In this document: piece after piece, positions 54,086 to 63,620 of the stretch
Layout: the number at the start of each line of letters is the position of its first letter
Position numbering within the stretch: the first letter of the stretch is position 1
Source of the DNA: Nitratireductor basaltis
GTDB lineage: Bacteria; Pseudomonadota; Alphaproteobacteria; Rhizobiales; Rhizobiaceae
Assembly (NCBI RefSeq): GCF_000733725.1
Contig: NZ_JMQM01000001.1
Coordinates: 1,550,001-1,614,000, forward strand
Reading direction: 5' to 3'
DNA: 64,000 nt
The notes under the pieces: generated by a model
Told to the model about the DNA's origin: nothing
The model's input: the letters and a program-made list of their open reading frames with translations, nothing else
Databases searched by the model: none
Made by a program: the position numbers and the translations under genes

Positions 54086-54117
54086 ATGGCCGGGCGCTTT
54101 GCGTCCGGCCATTTTGT
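54086..54117 (+). terminator. Terminator of the rpsF-rpsR-rplI operon
   Basis: ATGGCCGG (54086-54093) pairs with CCGGCCAT (54105-54112), followed by TTTTG. It lies 30 bases after the rplI stop. Confidence 0.8.
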
Positions 54118-54217
54118 CAGGTGACAAGAGGCTCGCTTGCCCCTGCGAATCAGGCTCCACTTTTCAAAGCCATTGATTTTGCGCATAATTCCCCTTGCCC
54201 AAACGCGGGGGTATCAG

Positions 54218-55474
54218 ATGAACCGAGTGCTTTCGAAGTTTATCTCACGCCTTGTGAAGTCAGGCTCCTTGCTTGTCAGGGACGCTGACGGCAAGGAGCA
54301 CCGCTTTGGCGACGGCACGCCGCCTCACCTGCATGTGGCGATCAAGAGCCGGCAAACGGAGAAGTCCATCGCGCTCTATCCGCAGCTGGCGGTGCCGGAA
54401 GCCTATATGGATGGCGAGCTGGAGATCATCGAGGGTGATCTGCTCGACCTTCTCCAGATCGCCTATGAGAACATGACGGCCCATGGTGAAAACGGTTGGC
54501 GCATGCAGCTGGCCGAACGCATGAATTTCGCCTTTCGCCGTCTCTACCAGCTGAACACCCGCGCGCGCTCCCGCAGCAATGTGCGCCGCCATTACGACCT
54601 TTCCGGAGAGCTCTACCGGCTCTTTCTCGACAAGGACCTGCAATATTCCTGCGCCTATTTCGAGCGGCCCGACGTGACGCTTGAAGAGGCGCAACTGGCC
54701 AAGAAGCGGCATATTGCGGCCAAACTCGCGCTCGAGCCCGGGCAGAAGGTGCTCGATATCGGATCGGGCTGGGGTGGCATGGGCCTCTACATCGCGCGCC
54801 AGTTCGAGGCCAATGTGCTGGGCGTCACGCTTTCGGAAGAACAGCATGCCGTGTCGCGCCAGCGGGTGAAGGCGGAAAAGCTTGAAGACAGGGCCCGGTT
54901 CGAGCTTGTCGATTACCGTGCACTGACCGGCCCGTTCGACCGCATCGTGTCAGTGGGCATGTTCGAGCATGTGGGGCTCAACCACTACCGCACATTCTTC
55001 GAACAGGTCGCGCGGCTGCTGGCGGATGACGGTGTGATGCTGCTGCATACGATCGGGCGCATGCATGGCCCTTCCGTCACCAATCCCTTCATCCGCAAAC
55101 ATATCTTTCCCGGTGGCTATATCCCTGCCCTGTCGGAAGTTCTTCCGGCCATAGAGAATGCGGGCCTCATCGTCACGGATGTCGAAATACTGCGCCTGCA
55201 CTATGCCGAGACGCTGCGGCACTGGCGGCAGCGCTTCAACGCCAACCGCGGACGGGTGGAGGAAATCTATGACAAGCGTTTCGCGCGCATGTGGGACTTC
55301 TATCTCGCAGGTTCGGAGGCCTCCTTCCGCTGGCAGGACATGGTCAATTTCCAGATCCAGATCACCAAGCGACGGGACGCCCTGCCCCTGACGCGCAACT
55401 ACATGCTTGAGAGCGAAGCCGCACTGGCCGAGCAGGAGCAAGCATCCACCGCCTTTCCGCGCATGGTGGAATAG
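54218..55474 (+). CDS. cfa: Cyclopropane-fatty-acyl-phospholipid synthase
   Basis: This 418-residue enzyme adds a methylene group from AdoMet across double bonds of membrane phospholipid chains. An N-terminal lipid-binding domain is followed by the methyltransferase domain with VLDIGSGWGGMGLYIAR. SVGMFEHVGLNHY carries the usual catalytic residues. YDLSGELYRLFLDKDLQYSC is a conserved family block. The ATG at 54218 was chosen from family length. Confidence 0.93.
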   Translation: MNRVLSKFISRLVKSGSLLVRDADGKEHRFGDGTPPHLHVAIKSRQTEKSIALYPQLAVPEAYMDGELEIIEGDLLDLLQIAYENMTAHGENGWRMQLAERMNFAFRRLYQLNTRARSRSNVRRHYDLSGELYRLFLDKDLQYSCAYFERPDVTLEEAQLAKKRHIAAKLALEPGQKVLDIGSGWGGMGLYIARQFEANVLGVTLSEEQHAVSRQRVKAEKLEDRARFELVDYRALTGPFDRIVSVGMFEHVGLNHYRTFFEQVARLLADDGVMLLHTIGRMHGPSVTNPFIRKHIFPGGYIPALSEVLPAIENAGLIVTDVEILRLHYAETLRHWRQRFNANRGRVEEIYDKRFARMWDFYLAGSEASFRWQDMVNFQIQITKRRDALPLTRNYMLESEAALAEQEQASTAFPRMVE

Positions 55475-55719
55475 GAATATAATCAGACCAGCAGAAGCGA
55501 TTCGGCTGTCAAGGCAAAGACGCCCCAAAAGGCACTGCACCACCCGATTCCGCGAACTACGGGATTTGGCGCAACACCTGTCATGTGGATTGCGTGCGCT
55601 ACGTGGTTAAAGCGGTGCCGAGGGGTTAACCTTGGGAGGCCGAACGCGTATGCACTATCTGCAAGGGGTCTGCTGGCGCGGTGTTCGCGGCCGCAGCAAT
55701 GATGGGTGCAGGACTTTCA

Positions 55720-57210
55720 ATGGCTGATGCAGCGCGCAAGCTCGATTCTGACGACACACCGCTTTACCGGGAAGCACCAAACAATATCGAGGCAGAGCAG
55801 GCTCTTCTGGGCGCGATCCTCGTCAACAATGATGCTTTCTACCGCGTCTCCGACTTTCTGAAGCCCGGTCACTTCTTCGAACCGTTGCACCGCAAGATTT
55901 ACGAGGTGGCATCGGAACTGATCCGGATGGGCAAGATGGCCAATCCGGTAACGCTGAAAACCTTTCTCCCGGCCAATGAAAAGGTCGGCGACATGACGGT
56001 GATGCAGTATCTGGCGCGACTTGCTGCCGAGGCCGTGACCGTCATCAATGCCGCCGATTACGGCCGCGCCATCTATGACCTCGCCATCCGCCGTTCGCTG
56101 ATCACGGTAGGCGAAGACATGGTCAATATCGCCTATGACGCGCCCGTCGACATGGCGCCGCAAGAGCAGATCGAGGATGCGGAGCGCAGGCTCTTCGAAC
56201 TGGCCGAGAGCGGGCGCTACGATGGCGGCTTCGAAAGCTTCGGCGACGCCACAAAGCTGGCGGTCGACATGGCCAATGCCGCATTCATGCGCGAGGGGCA
56301 CCTGTCGGGACTTTCGACGGGGCTCCGCGATCTCGACAAGCGGATGGGCGGGCTGCAGGCTTCCGACTTGATCATTCTGGCCGGTCGTCCGGGCATGGGC
56401 AAAACCTCACTTGCCACCAATATCGCCTTCAACATTGCCAGTGCCTATGAGCCTGTACAGCAGGCGGATGGTTCGGTTGTGGCCGCCAATGGTGGCGTGG
56501 TGGGCTTCTTCTCGCTCGAAATGTCGTCCGAGCAGCTCGCCACGCGTATCATCTCGGAGCAGACGGAAATCTCCTCATCCAAGATCCGCCGCGGCGAGAT
56601 CAACGAGGCGGAGTTCGAGAAGCTGGTTGCCTGTGCGCAGACCATGCAGAAGGTGCCGCTCTTCATCGACGCCACGGGTGGCATTTCCATTGCCCAGCTT
56701 GCCGCACGAGCACGCCGGCTGAAGCGCCAGCGCGGCCTTGATGTCATCGTGGTCGACTATGTGCAGCTCATGCAGGGTTCATCCGCCAAGTCCGCGCAGA
56801 ACCGCGTTCAGGAAATCACCGAAATCACCACGGGCCTCAAGGCGCTCGCCAAAGAGCTTTCGACGCCGATCATCGCGCTGTCACAGCTTTCGCGTCAGGT
56901 GGAATCGCGTGACGACAAGCGCCCGCAGCTTTCCGATCTTCGTGAGTCGGGCTCGATCGAGCAGGACGCCGACGTGGTGCTGTTCGTCTATCGTGACGAA
57001 TATTACATAAAGAACAAGGAGCCGAAGCCGGGCACCGAAGAACATCTCAAATGGGAGATGGACATGAACGAGGCACGTGGCAAGGCAGAGGTCATCATCG
57101 CCAAGCAGCGCCACGGCCCGACTGGAACCGTGCCGCTGGCCTTCCACGGCGAATATACCCGCTTCTCGGATCTGGCCGAAGATTCGCATTTGCCCGAGCG
57201 CTTCGAGTGA
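55720..57210 (+). CDS. dnaB: Replicative DNA helicase DnaB
   Basis: DnaB is the hexameric replication-fork helicase. It is 496 residues. The N-terminal DnaG-binding domain begins near EAEQALLGAILVNN. The RecA-like domain has Walker A AGRPGMGKTSLATNIA, the DVIVVDYVQLMQG Walker B region and SQLSRQVESRDDKRP. The ATG at 55720 has AGGA about 7 bases upstream. The stop overlaps the GTG start of alr. Confidence 0.96.
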   Translation: MADAARKLDSDDTPLYREAPNNIEAEQALLGAILVNNDAFYRVSDFLKPGHFFEPLHRKIYEVASELIRMGKMANPVTLKTFLPANEKVGDMTVMQYLARLAAEAVTVINAADYGRAIYDLAIRRSLITVGEDMVNIAYDAPVDMAPQEQIEDAERRLFELAESGRYDGGFESFGDATKLAVDMANAAFMREGHLSGLSTGLRDLDKRMGGLQASDLIILAGRPGMGKTSLATNIAFNIASAYEPVQQADGSVVAANGGVVGFFSLEMSSEQLATRIISEQTEISSSKIRRGEINEAEFEKLVACAQTMQKVPLFIDATGGISIAQLAARARRLKRQRGLDVIVVDYVQLMQGSSAKSAQNRVQEITEITTGLKALAKELSTPIIALSQLSRQVESRDDKRPQLSDLRESGSIEQDADVVLFVYRDEYYIKNKEPKPGTEEHLKWEMDMNEARGKAEVIIAKQRHGPTGTVPLAFHGEYTRFSDLAEDSHLPERFE

Positions 57211-58379
57211 CGGACACGGCCGCATCGATCATAACGGGCGTATCGGCTCCCCTGGCAGGCGGACGGCTGGTCATCGACCTTGATGCGCTGGCCGAAAATT
57301 ATCGTGCGCTCAAGCTGCTTTCAGGTTCCGCAGAGACTGCTGCGGTCGTGAAAGCCGATGCCTATGGCCTGGGTATCGCACCGGTCGCGCGCACGCTCTG
57401 GGCGGAAGGCGCGCGGCGCTTTTTCGTGGCGCTGCCTGATGAGGGAGCGGCATTGCGCGACGTGCTGCCGGAAGCAGACATATTCGTGCTGAACGGTCTT
57501 TTCGGCGAGGAAGCTGCGGGCATCTATCGCGAGAAGCGGCTCTATCCGGTCCTCAATTCGCAAAGCGACATCTCCACCTGGGAAGCGCACGGATATGACA
57601 CGGACCGCCCTCGCCCATGTGCACTGCATGTCGATACGGGGATGAACCGGCTGGGACTGACCTTCGAGCGGGCGCAAGCCCTTGCGCGCGAAAATGCGCT
57701 GACCGGCGCGATCACGCCGCTCGTCGTCATGTCACATCTGGCTGCTGCTGACGATCCAGCGCATCCTCTGAATGCGAAGCAGTTTGAGTCTTTCCAACGG
57801 GTTCGCGCACTTTTTCAAGAATGTGATTCAAGTTTGTGCAACTCGGCGGGCATCTTCCTTGGCGGAGATTTTCCCGGTGAACTGACCCGCCCGGGCATCG
57901 CACTTTACGGCGGCGCTGCCGTGAATGGAGTGAAGAACCCGATGCGGCCTGTGGTGACGGCGGAAAGCCGGATCGCGCAGGTGCGGGTGATCAAGGCTGG
58001 CGATACGGTCAGCTATGGCGGCGCGACGGTTGCGCGTGACACGATCGTTGCCGTCTGCTCCACCGGCTATGCCGACGGCTATCACCGCTCGGCCTCAGGT
58101 GCGCTGGTCCCGCTGCGCGATGCATCGACTACGCCGGGCGCATACGGGTTCATCCATGGACGGAAGGTTCCGCTACTTGGACGCGTCACGATGGACCTGA
58201 CACTGTTCGATGTCACGGAACTTGGTCCGGATGCAGTTCATGTCGGCGAATATGTGGAACTGTTCGGCGCGAACATGCCGATTGACGACGTCGCGAAGGC
58301 GGCTGGCACCATTGCCTATGAGCTTCTAACGTCACTCGGTCACCGCTATCACCGGCATTATGTCGGAGGTGCCGTCTGA
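57207..58379 (+). CDS. alr: Alanine racemase
   Basis: Alr converts L- to D-alanine for peptidoglycan. It is 390 residues and PLP-dependent. The PLP lysine is in AAVVKADAYGLG. The second catalytic residue is the Tyr in the YGGATVARDTIVAVCSTGYADG region of the C-terminal barrel. The start is GTG at 57207 overlapping the dnaB stop, a layout that sets it as translationally coupled. The gene ends inside the radA start (TGATG). Confidence 0.94.
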   Translation: MTDTAASIITGVSAPLAGGRLVIDLDALAENYRALKLLSGSAETAAVVKADAYGLGIAPVARTLWAEGARRFFVALPDEGAALRDVLPEADIFVLNGLFGEEAAGIYREKRLYPVLNSQSDISTWEAHGYDTDRPRPCALHVDTGMNRLGLTFERAQALARENALTGAITPLVVMSHLAAADDPAHPLNAKQFESFQRVRALFQECDSSLCNSAGIFLGGDFPGELTRPGIALYGGAAVNGVKNPMRPVVTAESRIAQVRVIKAGDTVSYGGATVARDTIVAVCSTGYADGYHRSASGALVPLRDASTTPGAYGFIHGRKVPLLGRVTMDLTLFDVTELGPDAVHVGEYVELFGANMPIDDVAKAAGTIAYELLTSLGHRYHRHYVGGAV

Positions 58380-59764
58380 TGGCGAAGTCGCGCACCCAGT
58401 TCATCTGCCAGAATTGCGGCACGGTGCATGCGCGCTGGGCGGGGAAGTGCGACGGCTGTGGCGAATGGAACACGCTGATCGAGGAAGGCACCTCCAGCGG
58501 TATTGGTGCAGGTCCGCAGACCGGACGCAAGGCACGTGCCGGACGCGCCGTGACCCTGACCACTTTGTCGGGCGAGATCGAGGATGCGCCGCGCATCATT
58601 ACCGGCATCGGAGAACTTGACCGAGCAACCGGCGGTGGCTTCGTGCGCGGCTCTGCCCTGCTGGTTGGTGGCGACCCGGGCATCGGCAAATCCACGCTTC
58701 TGACACAGGCTGCCGCGGCACTTGCCTCACGCGGACACCGCATCGTCTATGTTTCGGGCGAGGAAGCGGTTGCCCAGATAAGGCTGCGCGCACAGCGCCT
58801 CGGCGTGGCTGAAACGCCAGTGGAGCTGGCGGCCGAAACCAATGTCGAAGACATCCTGGCAACCATTTCCGACGGCAAGCGGCCGGATCTTGTCATCCTG
58901 GACTCCATCCAGACGCTGTGGACCGACATGGCCGATTCCGCACCGGGCACCGTCACGCAGGTGCGTGCTGCCGCGCAGGCCATGATCCGCTATGCAAAAT
59001 CCAAGGGTGCTGCCATCGTCCTGGTCGGGCATGTGACCAAGGAGGGCCAGATAGCCGGCCCCCGCGTGGTCGAGCACATGGTGGACGGCGTTCTCTATTT
59101 CGAAGGCGAAGGCGGCCATCACTACCGCATTCTGCGCACGGTGAAGAACCGCTTTGGTCCGACCGACGAGATCGGCGTCTTCGAGATGGGCGACAAGGGT
59201 CTGCGGGAAGTGCCAAATCCGTCCGAGCTTTTCCTGGGCGAGCGCAGCGAAAAGGCGCCGGGAGCTGCAGTATTTGCCGGCATGGAAGGCACGCGGCCGG
59301 TTCTTGTGGAAATCCAGGCGCTCGTCGCGCCTTCTCCGCTGGGTACGCCGCGGCGCGCGGTGGTCGGTTGGGATTCGGCCAGGCTTTCCATGGTTCTGGC
59401 CGTACTTGAAGCCCATTGCGGCGTGCGCTTTGCCCAGCATGATGTCTATCTGAACATTGCCGGAGGCTACCGGATTTCGGAGCCTGCAGCCGATCTTGCG
59501 GTTGCAGCGGCACTGGTCTCCTCGCTTACCGGTCTTGCCCTGCCAGCCGATTGCGTCTATTTCGGCGAAATCAGTCTTTCTGGTGCCGTACGTCCTGTTG
59601 CCCATGCGGGTAGTCGCCTCAAAGAAGCCGAGAAGCTGGGCTTTACACAGGCAGCCATGCCGCCGGGTAATGAAGAGCCTTCCGGTGCGATGGCATCAAG
59701 GGTATTCAGACCGGAAAGTCTGGCCGATCTGGTCGCACGTATCGCAGGGTCGGCTTCATCGTAG
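58379..59764 (+). CDS. radA: DNA repair protein RadA
   Basis: RadA is a 461-residue RecA-like branch-migration helicase used in recombination and repair. The N-terminal zinc finger is FICQNCG ... CDGCGEW. Walker A is GGDPGIGKSTLL, the RadA motif KNRFG lies in VKNRFGPTDEIGVF, and a C-terminal Lon-protease-like domain is present. Its ATG overlaps the alr stop by one base. Confidence 0.96.
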   Translation: MAKSRTQFICQNCGTVHARWAGKCDGCGEWNTLIEEGTSSGIGAGPQTGRKARAGRAVTLTTLSGEIEDAPRIITGIGELDRATGGGFVRGSALLVGGDPGIGKSTLLTQAAAALASRGHRIVYVSGEEAVAQIRLRAQRLGVAETPVELAAETNVEDILATISDGKRPDLVILDSIQTLWTDMADSAPGTVTQVRAAAQAMIRYAKSKGAAIVLVGHVTKEGQIAGPRVVEHMVDGVLYFEGEGGHHYRILRTVKNRFGPTDEIGVFEMGDKGLREVPNPSELFLGERSEKAPGAAVFAGMEGTRPVLVEIQALVAPSPLGTPRRAVVGWDSARLSMVLAVLEAHCGVRFAQHDVYLNIAGGYRISEPAADLAVAAALVSSLTGLALPADCVYFGEISLSGAVRPVAHAGSRLKEAEKLGFTQAAMPPGNEEPSGAMASRVFRPESLADLVARIAGSASS

Positions 59765-59824
59765 GTAAAAGCCGCGATGGGATGAAAAGAAGAATATGAG
59801 GGCCCTCCGCAAAGAGGAGTTGGG

Positions 59825-60370
59825 GTGACAATGCCAATCACGCTGCTTGACGGGGTTCTCGTCGGCTTCACGCTAGTGTCAGCCATGCTGGCGATGGTGC
59901 GCGGGTTTTCGCGCGAAGTGCTTTCCATCGCATCCTGGGCGATAGCGGCGCTGGCTGCTTTCTTCCTCTACCCCTACGTCCTGCCCTATGTGACGCCGTA
60001 TATCAGCAATGAAATGCTGGCCATGGCGGTAGCGGCAGCTGCGATCTTCTTCATCGCGCTGGTCATCGTGACCATCATCACGATGAAGGTCGCGGATTTC
60101 ATTGTCGATTCGCGCGTCGGCGCACTCGACCGAACACTTGGATTTCTCTACGGCGCTGCACGTGGTATCCTCGTCATGGCCGTGGCACTTCTCTTCCTCA
60201 ACTGGCTCATGGGTTCAAATCCGCCGGGCTGGGTGAGCGAGGCCAAGTCGCGCCCGCTGCTTGATGGTGTAGGCGCATGGCTGCAGGATCTGATGCCCGA
60301 TGATACGGAACGCTCCCTCATCGACCGCATCTCCGGCGGCAGCGACGGCGAGGCTGAGACCAGTAACTGA
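59825..60370 (+). CDS. cvpA: CvpA family membrane protein
   Basis: This is a 181-residue inner-membrane protein with four predicted helices, starting ITLLDGVLVGFTLVSAMLAM. The block VRGFSREVLSIASWAIAA and RVGALDRTLGFLYGAARGI are family signatures. CvpA is linked to colicin V export and envelope stress. It sits before purF, as in E. coli. I used the GTG at 59825 because AGGAG lies 5 bases upstream; an ATG two codons later is possible. Confidence 0.9.
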   Translation: MTMPITLLDGVLVGFTLVSAMLAMVRGFSREVLSIASWAIAALAAFFLYPYVLPYVTPYISNEMLAMAVAAAAIFFIALVIVTIITMKVADFIVDSRVGALDRTLGFLYGAARGILVMAVALLFLNWLMGSNPPGWVSEAKSRPLLDGVGAWLQDLMPDDTERSLIDRISGGSDGEAETSN

Positions 60371-60417
60371 CAGCCCAGGGGCTGCCGGTGTAACCCAGAG
60401 CAAGGGGCGGCCATTTC

Positions 60418-61890
60418 ATGGCAGATGTTAGCGCAGAAGCACTCGCCGGCGAGGCGGACGATCATTTCCACGACGAATGCGGCGTATTCGGCATTTTCGG
60501 GCGGCAGGATGCGGCTGCCATCGTCACGCTGGGTCTCCATGCGCTTCAGCACCGCGGACAGGAAGCTGGCGGCATCGTCTCCTTTGATGGCTCACAGTTC
60601 CACGTCGAACGTCATATCGGGCTGATCGGCGACACCTTCACCAAGCAATCGGTCCTCGATCGGTTGAGCGGCCATCGCGCCATCGGCCATGTACGCTATG
60701 CGACCACCGGCGGATCGGGCCTGCGCAATGTCCAGCCCTTCTTCGCAGAACTTGCCGATGGCGGTCTTGCCGTTGCCCATAACGGCAATATCACCAACGC
60801 GATGACGGTTCAGCGGCGGCTGCAGAAGGAAGGTTCGATCTTCTCGTCGACCTCCGACACCGAAACCATCATGCATCTGGTGGCGACCAGCAAGGAACGC
60901 GACACCAATTCACGGTTCATCGACGCGGTGCGCCAGCTCGAGGGCGCATTCTCTCTCGTGGCACTGACGTCAAAAAAGATGATCGGCTGCCGCGATCCGC
61001 TCGGTATCCGCCCGCTGGTGCTGGGCGATCTTGACGGCGCCTATATTCTCGCCTCCGAAAGCTGTGCGCTCGACATCATCGGTGCGCGCTATGTGCGCGA
61101 CGTGAAGCCTGGCGAAATGATCGTTGTGACAGACGCCGGTGTCGAAAGCTTCTTTCCGTTCGAGCCTGCCAAGCAGCGCTTCTGCATTTTCGAATATGTC
61201 TATTTCGCACGCCCGGATTCATCCGTGGAAGGACGCAATGTCTATGAGGTGCGCAAGCAGATCGGTGCGGAGATAGCGCGCGAAAGCCCGGTGGAAGCCG
61301 ATATCGTGGTTCCGGTTCCCGATTCCGGCACACCGGCGGCGATCGGCTTTGCACAGGAAGCGGGCCTCCCATTCGAGCTTGGCATCATCCGCAACCACTA
61401 TGTGGGCCGCACCTTCATTCAGCCGACCGATTCCATCCGTCATATGGGGGTCAAGCTGAAGCACAATGCCAATCGCCGCTCCATTGAAGGCAAGCGCGTC
61501 GTGCTGGTGGACGATTCCATCGTGCGCGGCACGACCAGCCAGAAGATCGTGCAGATGGTGCGCGATGCGGGCGCGAAGGAAGTGCATATGCGTATTGCCT
61601 CGCCGCCCACGCGCGCATCCTGCTTCTACGGTGTGGACACGCCCTCGGCTGCCAAACTTCTCGCATCGCGCATGTCGATTGCGGAAATGGCGGAATTCAT
61701 CCGCGTCGATTCCCTTGGCTTCCTGTCTATCGATGGCCTCTATCGCGCCGTGGGCGAAGCCATGCGCAACAATGAACAGCCGCAATACTGCGATGCCTGC
61801 TTCACCAACGAATATCCCACACAGCTGACGGATCTGGCTGGCACGGACAATGTGCGCCAGCTTTCCCTTCTGGCAGCTGGCGGGCAGTAG
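60418..61890 (+). CDS. purF: Amidophosphoribosyltransferase
   Basis: PurF makes phosphoribosylamine from PRPP and glutamine, the first step of purine synthesis. It is 490 residues. A 20-residue propeptide precedes the catalytic Cys21 (DECGVFGIFG), as in the Bacillus-type enzyme. The PRPP loop is VVLVDDSIVRGTTS. Cysteines in CIFEY and YCDACF fit the Bacillus-type FeS ligands. It follows cvpA and precedes an SDR gene. Confidence 0.96.
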   Translation: MADVSAEALAGEADDHFHDECGVFGIFGRQDAAAIVTLGLHALQHRGQEAGGIVSFDGSQFHVERHIGLIGDTFTKQSVLDRLSGHRAIGHVRYATTGGSGLRNVQPFFAELADGGLAVAHNGNITNAMTVQRRLQKEGSIFSSTSDTETIMHLVATSKERDTNSRFIDAVRQLEGAFSLVALTSKKMIGCRDPLGIRPLVLGDLDGAYILASESCALDIIGARYVRDVKPGEMIVVTDAGVESFFPFEPAKQRFCIFEYVYFARPDSSVEGRNVYEVRKQIGAEIARESPVEADIVVPVPDSGTPAAIGFAQEAGLPFELGIIRNHYVGRTFIQPTDSIRHMGVKLKHNANRRSIEGKRVVLVDDSIVRGTTSQKIVQMVRDAGAKEVHMRIASPPTRASCFYGVDTPSAAKLLASRMSIAEMAEFIRVDSLGFLSIDGLYRAVGEAMRNNEQPQYCDACFTNEYPTQLTDLAGTDNVRQLSLLAAGGQ

Positions 61891-61923
61891 CCCGCCTCTA
61901 CTCTCGATTTCAGGACGACGATC

Positions 61924-62670
61924 ATGACGGAAAAGCCCGACCTTTCCGGCCGCACGGCCCTTGTTACCGGTGCCTCGCGCGGTATCGGCTATTTCATAGC
62001 CAGGGAACTTGCCGCAGCAGGCGCGCATGTGATTGCTGTCGCGCGCACGGTGGGCGGGCTTGAAGAACTCGACGACGAGATCAAGGCAGCTGGTGGCGAG
62101 GCAACGCTGGTGCCACTGGACCTGAAAGACATGGCAGGCATCGACCGGATCGGCGGCGCCTTGCATGAGCGTTGGGGCAAACTCGACATCATGGTGGCCA
62201 ATGCCGCTGTACTTGGCGTGATCTCCCCGATCGGCCATGTGGAGGCGAAGACCTTCGAGAAGGTCATGGAGATCAATGTCACGGCTACCTGGCGCCTGAT
62301 CCGCAGCCTCGATCCGTTGCTGCGTGCGTCCGACGCTGGCCGTGCGGTGATCATGTCGTCCAGTTCCGCTCACTCCGCGAGGGCATTTTGGGGGCCTTAT
62401 GCGGCCTCCAAGGCAGCCGTCGAGGCTCTGGCGCGATCATGGGCGGACGAGACGAAGAACATGCCGCTGCGCGTGAATTCGGTCAATCCGGGTGCAACGC
62501 GCACTGCCATGCGCGCACAAGCCATGCCGGGCGAGGATCCCGATACTCTGCCGCATCCAAGCGAGGTAGCCGCCAGGATTTTGCATCTGACGAGCCCGCA
62601 GCTGACAGAGACCGGCAAGATCTTCGACGTGCCGCAGAACCGCTTCACGACCTACCAGATGCCGGCCTAG
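61924..62670 (+). CDS. Short-chain dehydrogenase/reductase
   Basis: This is a 248-residue SDR. The cofactor loop is VTGASRGIGYFIAR and the second motif is ANAAVLG. The catalytic set is Ser in VIMSSSSAHSAR with Y and K in YAASKAAVEAL. The substrate is unknown. It is 33 bases after purF on the same strand, an arrangement I recognise from other rhizobia. It could be annotated FabG-like, but the real FabG is at 48614. Confidence 0.9.
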   Translation: MTEKPDLSGRTALVTGASRGIGYFIARELAAAGAHVIAVARTVGGLEELDDEIKAAGGEATLVPLDLKDMAGIDRIGGALHERWGKLDIMVANAAVLGVISPIGHVEAKTFEKVMEINVTATWRLIRSLDPLLRASDAGRAVIMSSSSAHSARAFWGPYAASKAAVEALARSWADETKNMPLRVNSVNPGATRTAMRAQAMPGEDPDTLPHPSEVAARILHLTSPQLTETGKIFDVPQNRFTTYQMPA

Positions 62671-62766
62671 CTTCCACTTCTACTTTGACGGCTGATCTCT
62701 TTGGGTTACCCTGCACGGCGCTGCACCGGCCTGACGTCATGCAGCACGCGGGGCGATGGGCGGCAT

Positions 62767-62788
62767 GATCCGGACAAGCGTCCGGATC
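62767..62788. repeat. Perfect inverted repeat, possible intergenic palindromic element
   Basis: GATCCGGAC-AAGC-GTCCGGATC is a 9-bp perfect dyad in the 185-base spacer between the SDR and acyltransferase genes. No T-run follows. It may belong to a dispersed palindromic repeat family of rhizobia. No second copy was seen in this window. Confidence 0.45.
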
Positions 62789-62855
62789 CTGATGCTCGCG
62801 AAAGACACATGCGGTGCCGCCTTGCGGGCACCCGTTCATGTAGCGGGAGACAACG

Positions 62856-63569
62856 ATGCACATAGCCATTGCCGTCATCATCGCCATATCCGCCCTATGG
62901 GTGGCGCTGGCCGCCTTTGCGATTGCCCGGTTGGGCATAGGGTTCAAGCAGGCCCTGCTCTATGTCCCGTTCAAGCTCTGGTACCGCATCTCCGACCGGC
63001 AGATTCATGTGGCGCGCAACGCGCCTACACCGGTTATCTATGCGGTGTGGCATCAGTCGCGGCTCGATCCCGCCCTGATGCTCTCGCTCCTACCGGAAGA
63101 CACGCTTCACATTCTTGATGAGGCCTCCGCGCGTTCCTGGTGGCTGGACCCATGGCGCGGCCTGGGACGGTGCATCTCGTTCAATGCGCGGCATGTCTTT
63201 GTGAGCCGCAGGCTTGTCCAGCGCCTCAAGGGCGGCGGGCGCCTCGCGGTCTATCTGCCCGACGATACTTCTCCCGACAAACGCAGCTTTCGTCTGTTTC
63301 GCGCGATTGCCCGCATCGCAATGCGTGCGGATGCGCAGGTCGTGCCGATCTATGTGAAAGGTTCGGAAAAGACCGCCTTTTCGCTCTCCGGTGGGAGCCG
63401 TCTTCTGCCTGCCCTGTCGGTCAGAACGCTCGAACCGGTAACCCTAGAAACACTCAAGCTGCGCTCGCAAAACGGCGAATTGCGCGCCTCACAGGCGCTT
63501 CTCAACCGCATGCTGGAAGCGCGCGGGATCCGGATTCAGGAAGAAGAACGCGTGGAGGAAGCTGCCTGA
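62856..63569 (+). CDS. PlsC-type lysophospholipid acyltransferase family protein
   Basis: This is a 237-residue protein with one N-terminal membrane helix (AIAVIIAISALWVALAAFAI). The acyltransferase block I is HQSRLD (H-x4-D). A later VYLPDDTSPDKRSF region stands where the substrate-binding block III (usually EGTR) is expected, so it is divergent. A role in phospholipid or ornithine-lipid acylation is likely from family. The adjacent gene on the opposite strand is pssA-like, also lipid synthesis. Confidence 0.75.
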   Translation: MHIAIAVIIAISALWVALAAFAIARLGIGFKQALLYVPFKLWYRISDRQIHVARNAPTPVIYAVWHQSRLDPALMLSLLPEDTLHILDEASARSWWLDPWRGLGRCISFNARHVFVSRRLVQRLKGGGRLAVYLPDDTSPDKRSFRLFRAIARIAMRADAQVVPIYVKGSEKTAFSLSGGSRLLPALSVRTLEPVTLETLKLRSQNGELRASQALLNRMLEARGIRIQEEERVEEAA

Positions 63570-63620
63570 TCGCGCGGCGGCTTCACCTGCCGCTCTTCCT
63601 GCAGGCAGGCCTCGAGCGCA

